DNA of 64,000 nt from Streptomyces sp. AM 4-1-1 (GCF_029167625.1 NZ_CP119145.1:4712001-4776000), one strand, 5' to 3'; positions 1 to 9,410 are shown, counted from the first letter of the stretch. Notes: generated from the sequence alone by a model not told the origin. A program made the numbers and translations.

Positions 1-1785
1 GGCAGCTGGCCGCAGCCCGTCGGTACCTGGGGCCACGACGGCGAGGAACCGTACGACGACGAGGACGACGACCAGGACGACGGCCCCCCTTACGGCAACG
101 GCAGCGGCGACGACAGCAACGGCAACAGCGGCGGCGGAGGCGCCCGGCCCGCCCCCGGAGGCCCGTACGGCGGTGCGGGCGGCTCCGGCCCGCCCCCCGG
201 CCGACGGGTCCATCTGGCCGGTGCCTGGGACGACGGAGGACACGGACGCACCGTCTCCGCGGGCGGCTCCGCCACCGGCGGCTCCGGCGAGGACGCCCTG
301 CGCGCCGACACCCGGCGCGGGGGTGCCGACCGTGAGTTCCGGCCGGCCGTCGAGCCGTCGGCACCGGTCAGCCGCTGGGACGAGGTCGTGTCGGTGGGCA
401 GGTCCAGCACCCCCGCCTACCGGGGCCCGGACACCCCGCTCGCCGCCGAGCGCGCCCGGCAGGCCCGGATCGCCGTCGTCGGCGCGGTCACCGAACGCTG
501 GGCACCCGAACAGGCGGGACCGGTCCACGAGAACTGGCAGCTGGCCCCGCCCATCGGCCCCTCCACCGACCTCTGGGCCCTGGGCGCACTGCTCTACCGG
601 GCCGTCCAGGGCCATGCCCCCTACCCCGAGGAGAACGCGGCCGAACTCGTCCAGATGGTGTGCGGTGAACCGCCCGCCTTCGCCGAGGAGTGCGGTGCGC
701 TGCGCCCCGTCGTCGAGTCGCTGCTGCGTCAGGACCCGACCGAACGGCCCGACTTCGAGGAGCTGCGGGGCTGGCTCCGCTCCCTCGTCCGGTCGGCACC
801 GGAGCCCGAGGCGGGCACCGACGTGATACCGGTGCCGTCCCTCGACGAGGCCCGGCTGCCCATCGTCCGCCGCAGGGGTGAACTGGTCCGCAGACGCCGT
901 GGTCGTGGCGCGGCGCAGGGCCGCCACCGCCACTCCAAGCGTGCCGAGCCGCGGTTCGCGGAACCGCCGCGCGAGCCGAGGGCCGGGCGCGCGCCGAAGC
1001 CACCGCGTGAGCCCAAGGGCCCGAAGGCGCTACGGCAGCCGTCGCGCCCGAGGCCGGGCGAGCGGAAGGCCCCCCGCAGTCTGGGCCGGATTCTGCTGTT
1101 GCTCATCCTGCTGCTCCTGGTCGGGGCCGTCGGATACGCCATGCTGTTCATGCCGAAGTCCGGCCCCGGCACGGACGACGGCTCCAGGAACACCGGCTCC
1201 ACCCGTCCGTCGGCGTCGGCGTCGGCGTCCGCCGCGCCCCCCGAGGCGTCACCCGCGTCTCCCGCGCCCGGCCGGAAGTCGTCGTCCCCCGGCGCGTCCA
1301 AGCCGCAGACCAGCCGCTCGGCGGTCGCCCTCCCGCCGGACTACGCGCTGCGCAAGGACGCGGAGGGGTTCGAGGTCGGTGTGCTCAAGGACTGGCAGCG
1401 CAGTGCGGTCACCACGGACCGTCAGGTGCGTTACGGCAGTGACGGATTCACCCTGCTGATCGTGCCGGGGCGGGACACGGTCAAGGCGAACGGCTCCGAC
1501 CCCCTGGACTACCAGCGGGACAGGGAACCGGAGTTGAAGCCGTTCCGGGACTCGTCGTGGTCCTCGGCGAGCGGTCTGCGCCGGACCGACGTCGGCGGGC
1601 GGGTCATGGCGGAGGGGCAGTACACCTGGCAGGACGGTTCGGGCCGTGAGGTGTTCGTGCGCAACCTCGCCATGATCGTCGACGGCCGCTACCACGTCCT
1701 CCAGGTCATCGGCCCGGAGGACCAGCGCGACAAGGTCACCGACATCTACGAACAGGCCGTCGCGTCCTACCGGGCCGCCTCCTGA
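1..1785 (+). CDS. Membrane Ser/Thr protein kinase, C-terminal part (5' end outside window)
   Basis: The frame is open from base 1, so the N-lobe and catalytic loop lie upstream. What is visible begins with a Gly/Asp/Asn-rich acidic stretch (about 60 residues), then the C-lobe signature around PSTDLWALGALLYRAVQG, the usual helix-F aspartate/tryptophan region of bacterial eukaryotic-type kinases. A basic Arg/Pro linker leads to one membrane segment (about 1084-1150, Leu/Ile-rich), a Ser/Ala/Pro-rich stalk, and an extracellular domain of about 145 residues. This is the layout of PknB-like sensor kinases without PASTA repeats. The next gene has the same architecture, so the two look like tandem paralogues. 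Because HRD and DFG are outside the window, I cannot say whether it is catalytically active; the low-complexity insertion inside the kinase domain makes a pseudokinase possible. Confident on family, not on activity. Confidence 0.85.
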   Translation, partial: GSWPQPVGTWGHDGEEPYDDEDDDQDDGPPYGNGSGDDSNGNSGGGGARPAPGGPYGGAGGSGPPPGRRVHLAGAWDDGGHGRTVSAGGSATGGSGEDALRADTRRGGADREFRPAVEPSAPVSRWDEVVSVGRSSTPAYRGPDTPLAAERARQARIAVVGAVTERWAPEQAGPVHENWQLAPPIGPSTDLWALGALLYRAVQGHAPYPEENAAELVQMVCGEPPAFAEECGALRPVVESLLRQDPTERPDFEELRGWLRSLVRSAPEPEAGTDVIPVPSLDEARLPIVRRRGELVRRRRGRGAAQGRHRHSKRAEPRFAEPPREPRAGRAPKPPREPKGPKALRQPSRPRPGERKAPRSLGRILLLLILLLLVGAVGYAMLFMPKSGPGTDDGSRNTGSTRPSASASASAAPPEASPASPAPGRKSSSPGASKPQTSRSAVALPPDYALRKDAEGFEVGVLKDWQRSAVTTDRQVRYGSDGFTLLIVPGRDTVKANGSDPLDYQRDREPELKPFRDSSWSSASGLRRTDVGGRVMAEGQYTWQDGSGREVFVRNLAMIVDGRYHVLQVIGPEDQRDKVTDIYEQAVASYRAAS

Positions 1786-2032
1786 CCGCATCTGACCACC
1801 GGTCCGGCCCCGGGGGGCGGCCGAACCGAAGGCGGCCGACCGGGCCGGGCGGCGGACGGCCGGGCCCCCGGCGGCAGGTGTCCGGGCCGGGTGGTCGGGC
1901 GGTCGGGGCCCGTTCGCGGGCGTCCCGGGGCGGGAGCGACAAGCATCACAGTGCGGTCTCGTGCGCGGTGCGAGGTTCCCTGCCCCACACGGGCTCCGTA
2001 ACTCGTCATCCGAAGGAACGGGGCGGGGGCAA

Positions 2033-3724
2033 GTGGAACATTCACATGGCACGGATGCGGGACTGGTACTGGCCGGAAGGTATCGGCTCGGTGAAGTCCT
2101 CGGCCGCGGCGGCATGGGCAAGGTGTGGCGCGCCCATGACGAAGTGCTGCACCGGACCGTCGCCGTCAAGGAACTGACCGCCGGTCTGTACGTCGCCGAG
2201 GCCGATCGGCTGGTGCTGCACGCCCGCACCCAGAAGGAGGCGCGCGCGGCGGCCCGGATCACCCACCCCGGCGTGGTCACCGTCCACGACGTCATCGAGT
2301 ACGACAACCGTCCGTGGATCGTCATGCAGTACGTCGACGGACCGTCACTCGCCGACTCCGCCAAGGAGAACGGCGAGATCGAGCCACGCGAGGCGGCCAG
2401 GATCGGCATCCAGGTCCTCTCCGCCCTGCGCGCCGCGCACAGCGCCGGAGTGCTGCACCGGGACGTGAAGCCGGGCAACGTGCTCCTCGCCCGGGACGGG
2501 CGGGTGCTGCTCACCGACTTCGGGATCGCCGCGATCGAGGGTGACTCGACGATCACCAGGACCGGTGAACTCGTCGGAAGCATCGACTACCTGGCGCCCG
2601 AGCGGGTACGGGGCGGCGACCCGGGCCCCGCGTCCGACCTCTGGTCGCTCGGCGCCACTCTCTACACGGCCGTCGAGGGACGCTCGCCGTTCCGTCGTAC
2701 GTCACCGATCTCCACCATGCAGGCCGTCGTCAGTGAGGCCCCGCCGACGCCCACCCGGGCGGGGCCGCTCGCGCCCGTGATCACCGCACTGCTCCGCAAG
2801 GAGCCCGCGGACCGGCCGTCGGCGTCCGAGACCGAGCAGATGCTGCGGGAAGTGCTGGAGGGACGCGAGCCGATGGCGGCGCAGGCGTTCGTACCGACGC
2901 AGCGTGTGACCGGCGGCCTCCCGGCGCACGGACAGGACAGCGGCCCGGTCTCCGCGCAGGGGGGCGGCACGACCCAGCTGCCGTATCCGGCCGATCCCAC
3001 GGCCTTCGGCGCGCAGCCCGCATCGCACCCCGCACCGCGTCGTGGCCGGTGGCGGACGGCGGTCCTGGTCGTCGTGCTCGCCGCCGTGGTCGGCGGTGGC
3101 GCCGGACTGGCCGCGATGAAGTTCGGCTCCGACTCCGGGCCCGGTACCCGGACGACGGGGACGACCGGACCGCGTACCCCTTCCCCGTCCACGCCGCCCG
3201 TCTCCGCCCCCGCGTCCGAGGCCGCGTCCGAGTCCCCGCCGGTCGCCCCGTCCGGTGGGGACGTCCCCGCGGGCTGGCAGCGGGTGGACGACCCGGAGGG
3301 CTTCAGCCTGCTCGTCCCCGAGGGCTGGAAGCGCCGGACGGACGGCAACCAGATCGACTACACCCCGGACGACGGCGAGCACTACATACGGATAAGCGTC
3401 GATCCGTCGCCCGACTTCGAGAACCCGTACATGCACATGCTCAACCTGGAGAAGTCCCTGCTGGCACGGCTGCCGGAGTACCGGCGCGCCGCTCTGCACG
3501 CCAACATCTACCGTGACCGGCCCGCCTCCCTCTGGGAGTTCACCTGGACCGAGTCGAAGGACCACTCCGGCCCCCGCCACGCGATCGACCAGATGTACTA
3601 CGCCGACGACGGCGGTCCCGAGTACGCCCTGTACATGACGGGGCCGGAGTCGGACTGGGAGACCACCAGGGAGCAGTTCGACACCATGCTGAGGGGCTGG
3701 CGCGCCCCGGACGACTCACGCTGA
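2033..3724 (+). CDS. Membrane Ser/Thr protein kinase
   Basis: A complete 563-residue eukaryotic-type kinase. Visible motifs in order: glycine loop GRGGMGKVW, the ATP-anchoring lysine in VAVKEL, catalytic loop HRDVKPGNVLL, DFG (LTDFGIAAI), and the APERVRGG activation-segment end, so it should be an active kinase. After a Pro/Gln linker comes one transmembrane helix (about 3049-3120), a Thr/Pro/Ser stalk and an extracellular domain of about 140 residues (GWQRVDDPEGFSLLVPEGW...) that resembles the preceding kinase's sensor domain. GTG 2033 is preferred because it puts only a few residues before the kinase domain and follows purine-rich GGGGC sequence; an upstream in-frame start would add an unconserved Arg-rich leader. 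It lies about 250 bp after the first kinase, so it may have its own promoter. The signal sensed is unknown. Confidence 0.9.
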   Translation: MEHSHGTDAGLVLAGRYRLGEVLGRGGMGKVWRAHDEVLHRTVAVKELTAGLYVAEADRLVLHARTQKEARAAARITHPGVVTVHDVIEYDNRPWIVMQYVDGPSLADSAKENGEIEPREAARIGIQVLSALRAAHSAGVLHRDVKPGNVLLARDGRVLLTDFGIAAIEGDSTITRTGELVGSIDYLAPERVRGGDPGPASDLWSLGATLYTAVEGRSPFRRTSPISTMQAVVSEAPPTPTRAGPLAPVITALLRKEPADRPSASETEQMLREVLEGREPMAAQAFVPTQRVTGGLPAHGQDSGPVSAQGGGTTQLPYPADPTAFGAQPASHPAPRRGRWRTAVLVVVLAAVVGGGAGLAAMKFGSDSGPGTRTTGTTGPRTPSPSTPPVSAPASEAASESPPVAPSGGDVPAGWQRVDDPEGFSLLVPEGWKRRTDGNQIDYTPDDGEHYIRISVDPSPDFENPYMHMLNLEKSLLARLPEYRRAALHANIYRDRPASLWEFTWTESKDHSGPRHAIDQMYYADDGGPEYALYMTGPESDWETTREQFDTMLRGWRAPDDSR

Positions 3725-3727
3725 GCC

Positions 3728-3755
3728 GGACCGGGCGCCGGGGCGCCACCGGTCC
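3728..3755 (+). terminator. Hairpin after kinase gene
   Basis: GGACCGG (3728-3734) pairs with CCGGTCC (3749-3755), starting a few bases after the kinase stop codon. The loop contains two GGCGCC words that can form an alternative hairpin. There is no T-run, as is usual in this kind of genome. Confidence 0.5.
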
Positions 3756-3902
3756 GTGACGCGGTCGCAAGGTCCCTGACGCGGATGGAAGGGCCCTGAT
3801 CAGGGGCTTCGCTGCCAGTGATCGCTGGCTGGTTCGCGGGTGTGGCGAAAAGCTGTTACCGACGGGTACCCAAAGCGTGCGGGTGGACATACCCTCGGCC
3901 TC

Positions 3903-5519
3903 ATGACGGACTCGCAGGCACCCACCACCCTCTCCCGCACCAACCCGGTGGCCGCGTCGCCCGTGGGCGCGCGCACCGCCGCCGATGTGGTCACACCCGA
4001 GCTGATCGCGCGGCTGACCCGAGGGGTCGTCGGTACCGGCCGCACCACCAGCCACACCCCCCTCACCGGGGCCGAGCTGGCCGAGCTGCCCGAGTCCACC
4101 CCCGAGGACGTCGCGACCGCCTTCGAGCGCGCCCGAGCCGCCCAGCCGGCCTGGGCGGCGACCCCGGTCCGGGCCAGGGCCGCCGTGCTGCGCCGCTTCC
4201 ACGACCTTGTCCTGGACCGCCAGTCCGAAGTCCTCGACCTCATCCAGCTGGAGACCGGCAAGGCCAGACTGCACGCCCACGAGGAGGTGCAGGCCGTCAC
4301 CGTCGCGGCCCGCCACTACGGCCTCAAGGCCCCCGCGTATCTGCGGCCGAGGCGGCACACCGGAGTGGTGCCGGTCCTCACCAAGGTCACCGAGCTGCGC
4401 CAGCCGCGCGGGGTGGTCGGACAGATCGCACCGTGGAACTACCCGTTCGAGCTGTCCGTCGGGGACGCGCTGCCCGCGTTCGTCGCCGGGAACGCCGTGG
4501 TGATGAAGCCCGACACGGAGACCGCGCTGACCGCGCTGTGGGCCCGTGACCTGCTGATCGAGGCGGGGCTGCCCGCGGAGGTGTTCCAGGTCGTGCTCGG
4601 TGAGGGACCGGTCGTCGGTCCGGAGGTCGTCAGGCACGCCGACTACGTCTCGTTCACCGGCTCCACCCGGACCGGCCGTGAGGTCGCGCGGGGCGCGGCC
4701 GACCGGCTGGTCGGGGTCTCGCTGGAACTGGGCGGCAAGAACGCCATGCTGGTGCTGGCCGACGCCGACGTGGAGAAGGCCGCCGCGGGCGCGGTCCGGG
4801 CCTGCTTCTCCTCGGCGGGGCAGCTCTGCATCTCCGTCGAGCGGTTGTACGTCCACGCGTCGGTCGCCGACGACTTCCTGGCCCGGTTCGCCGCCCGTAC
4901 GAAGGCCATGCGGCTCGGGGGCGCGCTCGCGTACGGCGCCGACATGGGATCGCTGGCCGGTGAACGCCAGCTGGAGACCGTCGTACGGCATGTCGAGGAG
5001 GCCGTCGAGAAGGGGGCCACCCTCGTCGCGGGCGGTGTCGCCCGGCCCGACATCGGCCCGCTGTTCTACGAGCCGACGATCCTCGACGGGGTCGAGGCAC
5101 CGATGGCGGTGTGCTCGGAGGAGACGTTCGGCCCGGTCGTCTCCGTCTACCGCTTCACCGACGAGGACGAGGCCGTCGCCCTCGCCAACGCCACACCGTA
5201 CGGTCTCAACGCGAGCGTCTGGACCCGGGACGGCCGGCGCGGCCACCGGGTCGCCGCCCGGCTGCGGACCGGCACGGTCAACATCAACGAGGGATTCGCC
5301 TCGGCGTACGGCAGTGTGCGGTCCCCGATGGGCGGTATGAAGGACTCGGGCCTCGGCCGACGGCACGGCTCCGAGGGCATCCTCAAGTACACCGAGGCCC
5401 AGACCGTCGCCCAGCAGCGGCTGATGCCGCTCGCGCCGGCGTTCGGAATGGACGACGAGAAGTACGCGGCGCTCATGAGCCGCAGCCTGAAGGCGATGAA
5501 GGTGCTCCGCCTGCGCTGA
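3903..5519 (+). CDS. gabD2: Succinate-semialdehyde dehydrogenase (NADP+)
   Basis: A 538-residue aldehyde dehydrogenase that would oxidise succinate semialdehyde to succinate, the last step of the GABA shunt. The family marks are clear: PWNYPFEL substrate/cofactor region, FTGSTRTGREV, catalytic Glu275 in LELGGK and catalytic Cys309 in GQLCIS. Length and the N-terminal extension fit the actinobacterial GabD2 group. ATG 3903 is chosen because the protein homology begins just after it; an upstream ATG at 3840 lies in an AT-richer stretch that is more likely promoter. The gene stands alone between a kinase and an FAD oxidoreductase. Substrate assignment within the ALDH superfamily is by resemblance, so another short-chain aldehyde is possible. 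Confidence 0.88.
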   Translation: MTDSQAPTTLSRTNPVAASPVGARTAADVVTPELIARLTRGVVGTGRTTSHTPLTGAELAELPESTPEDVATAFERARAAQPAWAATPVRARAAVLRRFHDLVLDRQSEVLDLIQLETGKARLHAHEEVQAVTVAARHYGLKAPAYLRPRRHTGVVPVLTKVTELRQPRGVVGQIAPWNYPFELSVGDALPAFVAGNAVVMKPDTETALTALWARDLLIEAGLPAEVFQVVLGEGPVVGPEVVRHADYVSFTGSTRTGREVARGAADRLVGVSLELGGKNAMLVLADADVEKAAAGAVRACFSSAGQLCISVERLYVHASVADDFLARFAARTKAMRLGGALAYGADMGSLAGERQLETVVRHVEEAVEKGATLVAGGVARPDIGPLFYEPTILDGVEAPMAVCSEETFGPVVSVYRFTDEDEAVALANATPYGLNASVWTRDGRRGHRVAARLRTGTVNINEGFASAYGSVRSPMGGMKDSGLGRRHGSEGILKYTEAQTVAQQRLMPLAPAFGMDDEKYAALMSRSLKAMKVLRLR

Positions 5520-5720
5520 CCGAACGCCCGCGCGGACCCGGGCGCCCGTGACGCCTGGGGCCCGCGTGGGCGGGCCAGGTCGGCTCTGCCCGGATCTCGC
5601 GACCCGGTCGCGGCGCCCGAGCGCGCCCGTACCGCCTGCATCGGTGCCGCCCGTACCGCCACCGCCCGTACCCCCACCGCATGTACCGCTTTTTTCGTAC
5701 CGCACCGAGGAGAGCCAGCC

Positions 5721-7730
5721 ATGTCCAAGGACAGCCCCGAGCGGAACCAGGACGCGGCACCCGGACGCCCCGATCTCGTCGGCGCGACCGGACCCGGCAC
5801 CGCGGAAGGGCCCGCGTCCACGACCGAGCACCCGCGCGCGACCGGCGTCGACTGCGACAGCGAGGGTGAGGGCGAGGGCAGGATCGAGGGTGACGACAGT
5901 GCGTACGACTACGACGTCATCGTCGTCGGTTCGGGCTTCGGCGGTGCGGTGTCGGCGCTGCGGCTGTCCGAGAAGGGGTACCGCGTCGGAGTCCTGGAGG
6001 CGGGCCGCCGCTTCACCCCCGGCACGTTGCCGAAGAACTCCTGGGACCTCAGGAACTACCTCTGGGCCCCGGCGCTCGGCCTCTTCGGCATCCAGCGCGT
6101 GCATCTGCTCGGCAAGGTGATGGTGCTGGCGGGCGCGGGTGTCGGCGGGGGTTCGCTCAACTACGCCAACACCCTGTACGTCCCGCCCGCCGCGTTCTTC
6201 CAGGACCGGCAGTGGTCGGGCATCACCGACTGGCAGGAGGAGCTGGCCCCCTACTACGACCAGGCCAGGCGGATGCTGGGGGTCCGGCTCAATCCGACGA
6301 TGACCCCCTCGGACATCCACCTCAAGGCGGCCGCCCAGGTCATGGGGGTCGGGGACACCTTCCATCCGGCGCCGGTCGGCGTCTTCTTCGGGGACGGTGA
6401 GGACGCCGACGGTACGGCGAGGGCGGAGCCGGGCGGCACGGTCGCCGACCCGTACTTCGGCGGTGCGGGCCCCTCCCGCAGGGCCTGCACCGAGTGCGGC
6501 GAGTGCATGACGGGCTGCCGTCACGGCGCGAAGAACACGCTCAACGAGAACTACCTCCACCTCGCGGAGCGGGCCGGGGCCGTCATCCGGCCGATGACCA
6601 CGGTCGTGGCGGTCACGGAGGACCCGGCGGGCGGCCACCGTGTGCTGACCGTGCCCACGGACCGGCGCCGGAAGGCCGCCGTCACCCGGCTGCGCGCCCG
6701 GAAGGTGGTCCTGGCGGCGGGGACGTACGGGACGCAGACCCTGCTGCACACCATGAAGGACAAGGGGCTGCTGCCCCGGCTGTCGGCGAGGCTCGGCGAA
6801 CTGACCCGTACCAACTCCGAGGCCCTGGTCGGCTCCCAGACCAGCGACCGCCGCTACCGCGAGAGGCACGGCGTGGCGCGGGCCGACTTCACCAGGGGCG
6901 TCGCCATCACCTCCTCCGTCCACCCGGACGCCGACACCCACATCGAGCCCGTCCGCTACGGCAGGGGCTCCAACGCGATGGGCGCGCTGTCCATCCTCCA
7001 GGTCCCGTACGGCGGACGCAGGGTGCTGGGATGGCTCGGCAACGTGGTCAGACACCCGGCGCTCGCGGCGCGCTCGCTCTCCAACCGCCACTGGTCGGAA
7101 CGGACCATCATCGGCCTCGTCATGCAGTCGCTGGACAACTCCCTCACCACGTACCGCAAACCGGGCGGCGTGGGGAAGGGGCTGCTCACCGCCCGCCAGG
7201 GACACGGGGCGCCCAACCCCACCCAGATCGCGGCGGCCACCCGGAGCGCGACCCTCCTCGCCGAGGAGATCAACGGCTTCGCGGGCTCGAACGTCGGGGA
7301 GCTGATGGGCACCCCGCTCACCGCGCACTTCCTCGGCGGCTGCCCGATCGGCGCGACGGCGGCGGACGGTGTCATCGATCCGTACCACCGGCTGTACGGG
7401 CACCCGGGCATCTCGGTCGTCGACGGTTCGGCGGTCTCCGCGAACCTCGGTGTCAACCCGTCGCTGACCATCACCGCGCAGGCGGAGCGCGCGATGTCGT
7501 TCTGGCCCAACAAGGGGGAGACGGACCAGCGCCCGGAGCAGGGCGAGGCGTACGAGCGGTCGGCGGCGGTCGAGCCACGGTCACCGGCGGTACCGAAGGA
7601 GGCGTTCGGAGCGCTGAGGCTGCCGTTCCTGGGGATGCCCGCGGTCCCGCCGAGGACGGAAACAGGTACGGCGAAGCAGACCGAGGGGTCCGAGGGGACC
7701 GAGCCGGACAGGGCCGAACGACTCACTTAG
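5721..7730 (+). CDS. GMC-family (cholesterol-oxidase-like) FAD oxidoreductase
   Basis: A 669-residue flavoprotein. After about 60 acidic, low-complexity residues comes the FAD-binding dinucleotide fold (DVIVVGSGFGGAVSALRLSEKG), and the C-terminus has the GMC end motif with GGCPIGA and DGSAVSANLGVNPSLTI. It resembles actinobacterial ChoD-type enzymes more than secreted cholesterol oxidases; no signal peptide is visible, so it is probably cytoplasmic. A four-cysteine run (Cys256, 259, 262, 266 in CTECGECMTGC) sits in the middle, as in other ChoD-like proteins, and could bind metal or an iron-sulfur cluster. ATG 5721 follows a good ribosome site, GAGGAG. Its stop codon overlaps a palindrome in front of the next gene, a PadR regulator. 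Sterol substrate is not demonstrated. Confidence 0.85.
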   Translation: MSKDSPERNQDAAPGRPDLVGATGPGTAEGPASTTEHPRATGVDCDSEGEGEGRIEGDDSAYDYDVIVVGSGFGGAVSALRLSEKGYRVGVLEAGRRFTPGTLPKNSWDLRNYLWAPALGLFGIQRVHLLGKVMVLAGAGVGGGSLNYANTLYVPPAAFFQDRQWSGITDWQEELAPYYDQARRMLGVRLNPTMTPSDIHLKAAAQVMGVGDTFHPAPVGVFFGDGEDADGTARAEPGGTVADPYFGGAGPSRRACTECGECMTGCRHGAKNTLNENYLHLAERAGAVIRPMTTVVAVTEDPAGGHRVLTVPTDRRRKAAVTRLRARKVVLAAGTYGTQTLLHTMKDKGLLPRLSARLGELTRTNSEALVGSQTSDRRYRERHGVARADFTRGVAITSSVHPDADTHIEPVRYGRGSNAMGALSILQVPYGGRRVLGWLGNVVRHPALAARSLSNRHWSERTIIGLVMQSLDNSLTTYRKPGGVGKGLLTARQGHGAPNPTQIAAATRSATLLAEEINGFAGSNVGELMGTPLTAHFLGGCPIGATAADGVIDPYHRLYGHPGISVVDGSAVSANLGVNPSLTITAQAERAMSFWPNKGETDQRPEQGEAYERSAAVEPRSPAVPKEAFGALRLPFLGMPAVPPRTETGTAKQTEGSEGTEPDRAERLT

Positions 7731-7742
7731 TCCATATGGACT
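7729..7742. promoter_or_regulatory. Perfect 14-bp palindrome, probable PadR operator
   Basis: AGTCCATATGGACT reads identically on both strands. It begins inside the GMC oxidoreductase stop codon and ends 14 bp before the PadR start. A dyad this close to a PadR start is the usual place for autorepression, so I infer that PadR binds here. Confidence 0.65.
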
Positions 7743-7756
7743 GTTAGAGTTCGACC

Positions 7757-8365
7757 ATGCCGCGTCGAGTGCTGGACAATCCGATCGTGCTGGCGGTGCT
7801 GGGACTGTTGCTGGAACAGCCCTCGCACCCGTACCAGATGCTTGCCGAGCTGCGCGACCGCAGCGACAACCACGCGGCCGCGTTGAACCGCGGCACGCTC
7901 TACAACGTCGTCGCCGCGTCGGCCGAGGCGGGCTGGGTCGCCGCGCAGGGCCGGCAGCGTTCGGGGAACCGTCCCGAGCGGACCGTGTACGCCCTCACCC
8001 AGGCGGGCCGGGACGAACTCGTACGCCGGCTGGACTCCCAGATCCGCGTCCCGGAGCGGGAGCTGTCGCGGTTCCTGGGGGCGGTCAGCCATCTCGGCGC
8101 ACTCGGACCGGACGGCGCTGTGGACGCCCTGGCGGAGCGCGGCCGTCGCCTGCGGCAGCGCACGGAGGCCGACGAGGGGCGTCTCGCGGAGGCGCTGGCG
8201 GGCGGTGTGCCGCGGCTGCACGTCATCGAGGCCGAGTACGCCCTGTCCCTCGCCCACCGCGAACTGGCGTGGATCGACTCGGTCATCGACGACATCCGCG
8301 GCGGCTCGCTGACCTGGCCGACCGGCGACGCCCCGTCCGCGTCCCCGGCGCCCGTGGGGCCCTGA
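7757..8365 (+). CDS. PadR-family transcriptional regulator
   Basis: A 202-residue regulator. The N-terminal winged helix starts ILxxL-like (NPIVLAVLGLLLEQPSHPYQM) and carries the PadR wing RTLYNVV-type sequence (RGTLYNVVAASAEAGWV) followed by ERTVYALTQAGRDEL. The C-terminal half is a helical dimerisation domain with the terminal ALSLAHRELAWID segment, which matches the larger (subfamily 1) PadR proteins. The short gap to the palindrome upstream suggests autorepression; the upstream oxidoreductase and the downstream glycosidase-like gene are the likeliest co-regulated genes. The inducer is unknown. Confidence 0.9.
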   Translation: MPRRVLDNPIVLAVLGLLLEQPSHPYQMLAELRDRSDNHAAALNRGTLYNVVAASAEAGWVAAQGRQRSGNRPERTVYALTQAGRDELVRRLDSQIRVPERELSRFLGAVSHLGALGPDGAVDALAERGRRLRQRTEADEGRLAEALAGGVPRLHVIEAEYALSLAHRELAWIDSVIDDIRGGSLTWPTGDAPSASPAPVGP

Positions 8366-8435
8366 CAGCCCCGTACCACCACCCCGTGGCACCGTCACGC
8401 ATCCGTACCACCGGACCGAGAGGACCGACGCACCC

Positions 8436-9410
8436 ATGTCGACAGCCCCCGGCGGACTGCTCTTCGGGATCTATCCGGGCTCGGTCACCGGCGGCCTGGC
8501 CAGTGGCTCGCCCGACGACCCGGCGCGTATCGCGACCGCGCTCGACCGGCTCCAGGGCCGGCCGGGACGCCCGTTCCTGGTGCGCGCCTACACCTCCTTC
8601 GACGACACCACCCGGCTCGGCGCGCCCCATGGAACGGCGACGCCGGCCACCGCGGCCCGGTACGCCGTCCGGGGCTGCGGACTGGACCTGGTGGCGCAGT
8701 ACCGCTCCACGGCGGGAGACATCGACGGGTACAGCGTCTTCCTGCGTGAACTCGTCGAGCAGTACGGGGCGGTGGCGAGCACCCTCCAGGTGACGGAGGA
8801 GCCGAACGTCACGACGAACCCCACTCTGGACGGCCACTACCCCGGGGTGGCCGACGCGATCGTGCGCGGGGTGCCCGCCGCCAAGGCGCGGGCGCGCGAA
8901 CTCGGCCACACCCATCTGCGGGTCGGCTTCAACACCACCCCGCTCTTCGGACCCGCGGCCTCCTTCGTCACCGGACTCACCGGGCGTGGAGGCACGGAAT
9001 TCGTCGACGCGCTCGACTACGTGGGACTGGACTTCTTCCCCGATGTCTTCCGGCCCGTCCCGGCGTCCGACCTCGCGTCCGCCGTCGAAGGGCTGCTGCG
9101 CCACCACCGGGATTCGGTCCTGACACCGGCCGGGCTCGGCCGGCTTCCGCTGCACATCACCGAACACGGCTGGCCCACCGGGACCGCCAGGGCCCCGAGC
9201 CGCCAGGCCGAGGTGGTCGACACCGTGGTGCGCGTCATCGCCGCTCACGCGCGGGAGCTGGGCCTCACCGGGTACACCCACTTCGCGCTGCGTGACGCCG
9301 ACAGCTCGAACCCGGGGCTGTTCCACCGGTTCGGGCTCACGACCGACGACTACACGCCCAAGCCGGCGTTCGACACCCTGAGGGCGCTCGTCGAGGAGTT
9401 CGGCGACTGA
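8436..9410 (+). CDS. Glycoside-hydrolase-like TIM-barrel protein
   Basis: A 324-residue protein with no signal peptide. The sequence looks like a clan-A glycosidase barrel: an acid pair near strand 4 (LQVTEEPNV) and a second carboxylate near strand 7 (LHITEHGWPTG), with an aromatic strand-8 segment (GYTHFALRDADSS). Clan-A enzymes use the strand-4 Glu as acid/base and the strand-7 Glu as nucleophile, so both catalytic positions seem intact. It follows the PadR gene by 70 bp in the same direction, with a GAGAGGA ribosome site, and may be co-transcribed. I cannot name a specific GH family or substrate. A cytoplasmic location suggests it acts on an imported oligosaccharide or an internal glycoside. 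Confidence 0.65.
   Translation: MSTAPGGLLFGIYPGSVTGGLASGSPDDPARIATALDRLQGRPGRPFLVRAYTSFDDTTRLGAPHGTATPATAARYAVRGCGLDLVAQYRSTAGDIDGYSVFLRELVEQYGAVASTLQVTEEPNVTTNPTLDGHYPGVADAIVRGVPAAKARARELGHTHLRVGFNTTPLFGPAASFVTGLTGRGGTEFVDALDYVGLDFFPDVFRPVPASDLASAVEGLLRHHRDSVLTPAGLGRLPLHITEHGWPTGTARAPSRQAEVVDTVVRVIAAHARELGLTGYTHFALRDADSSNPGLFHRFGLTTDDYTPKPAFDTLRALVEEFGD

Noticed and set aside
3540..7403. A 1287-codon open frame on the minus strand
   Set aside because: It is antisense to two well-supported enzymes and reads as Arg/Gly/Asp-rich shadow sequence produced by third-position GC bias.
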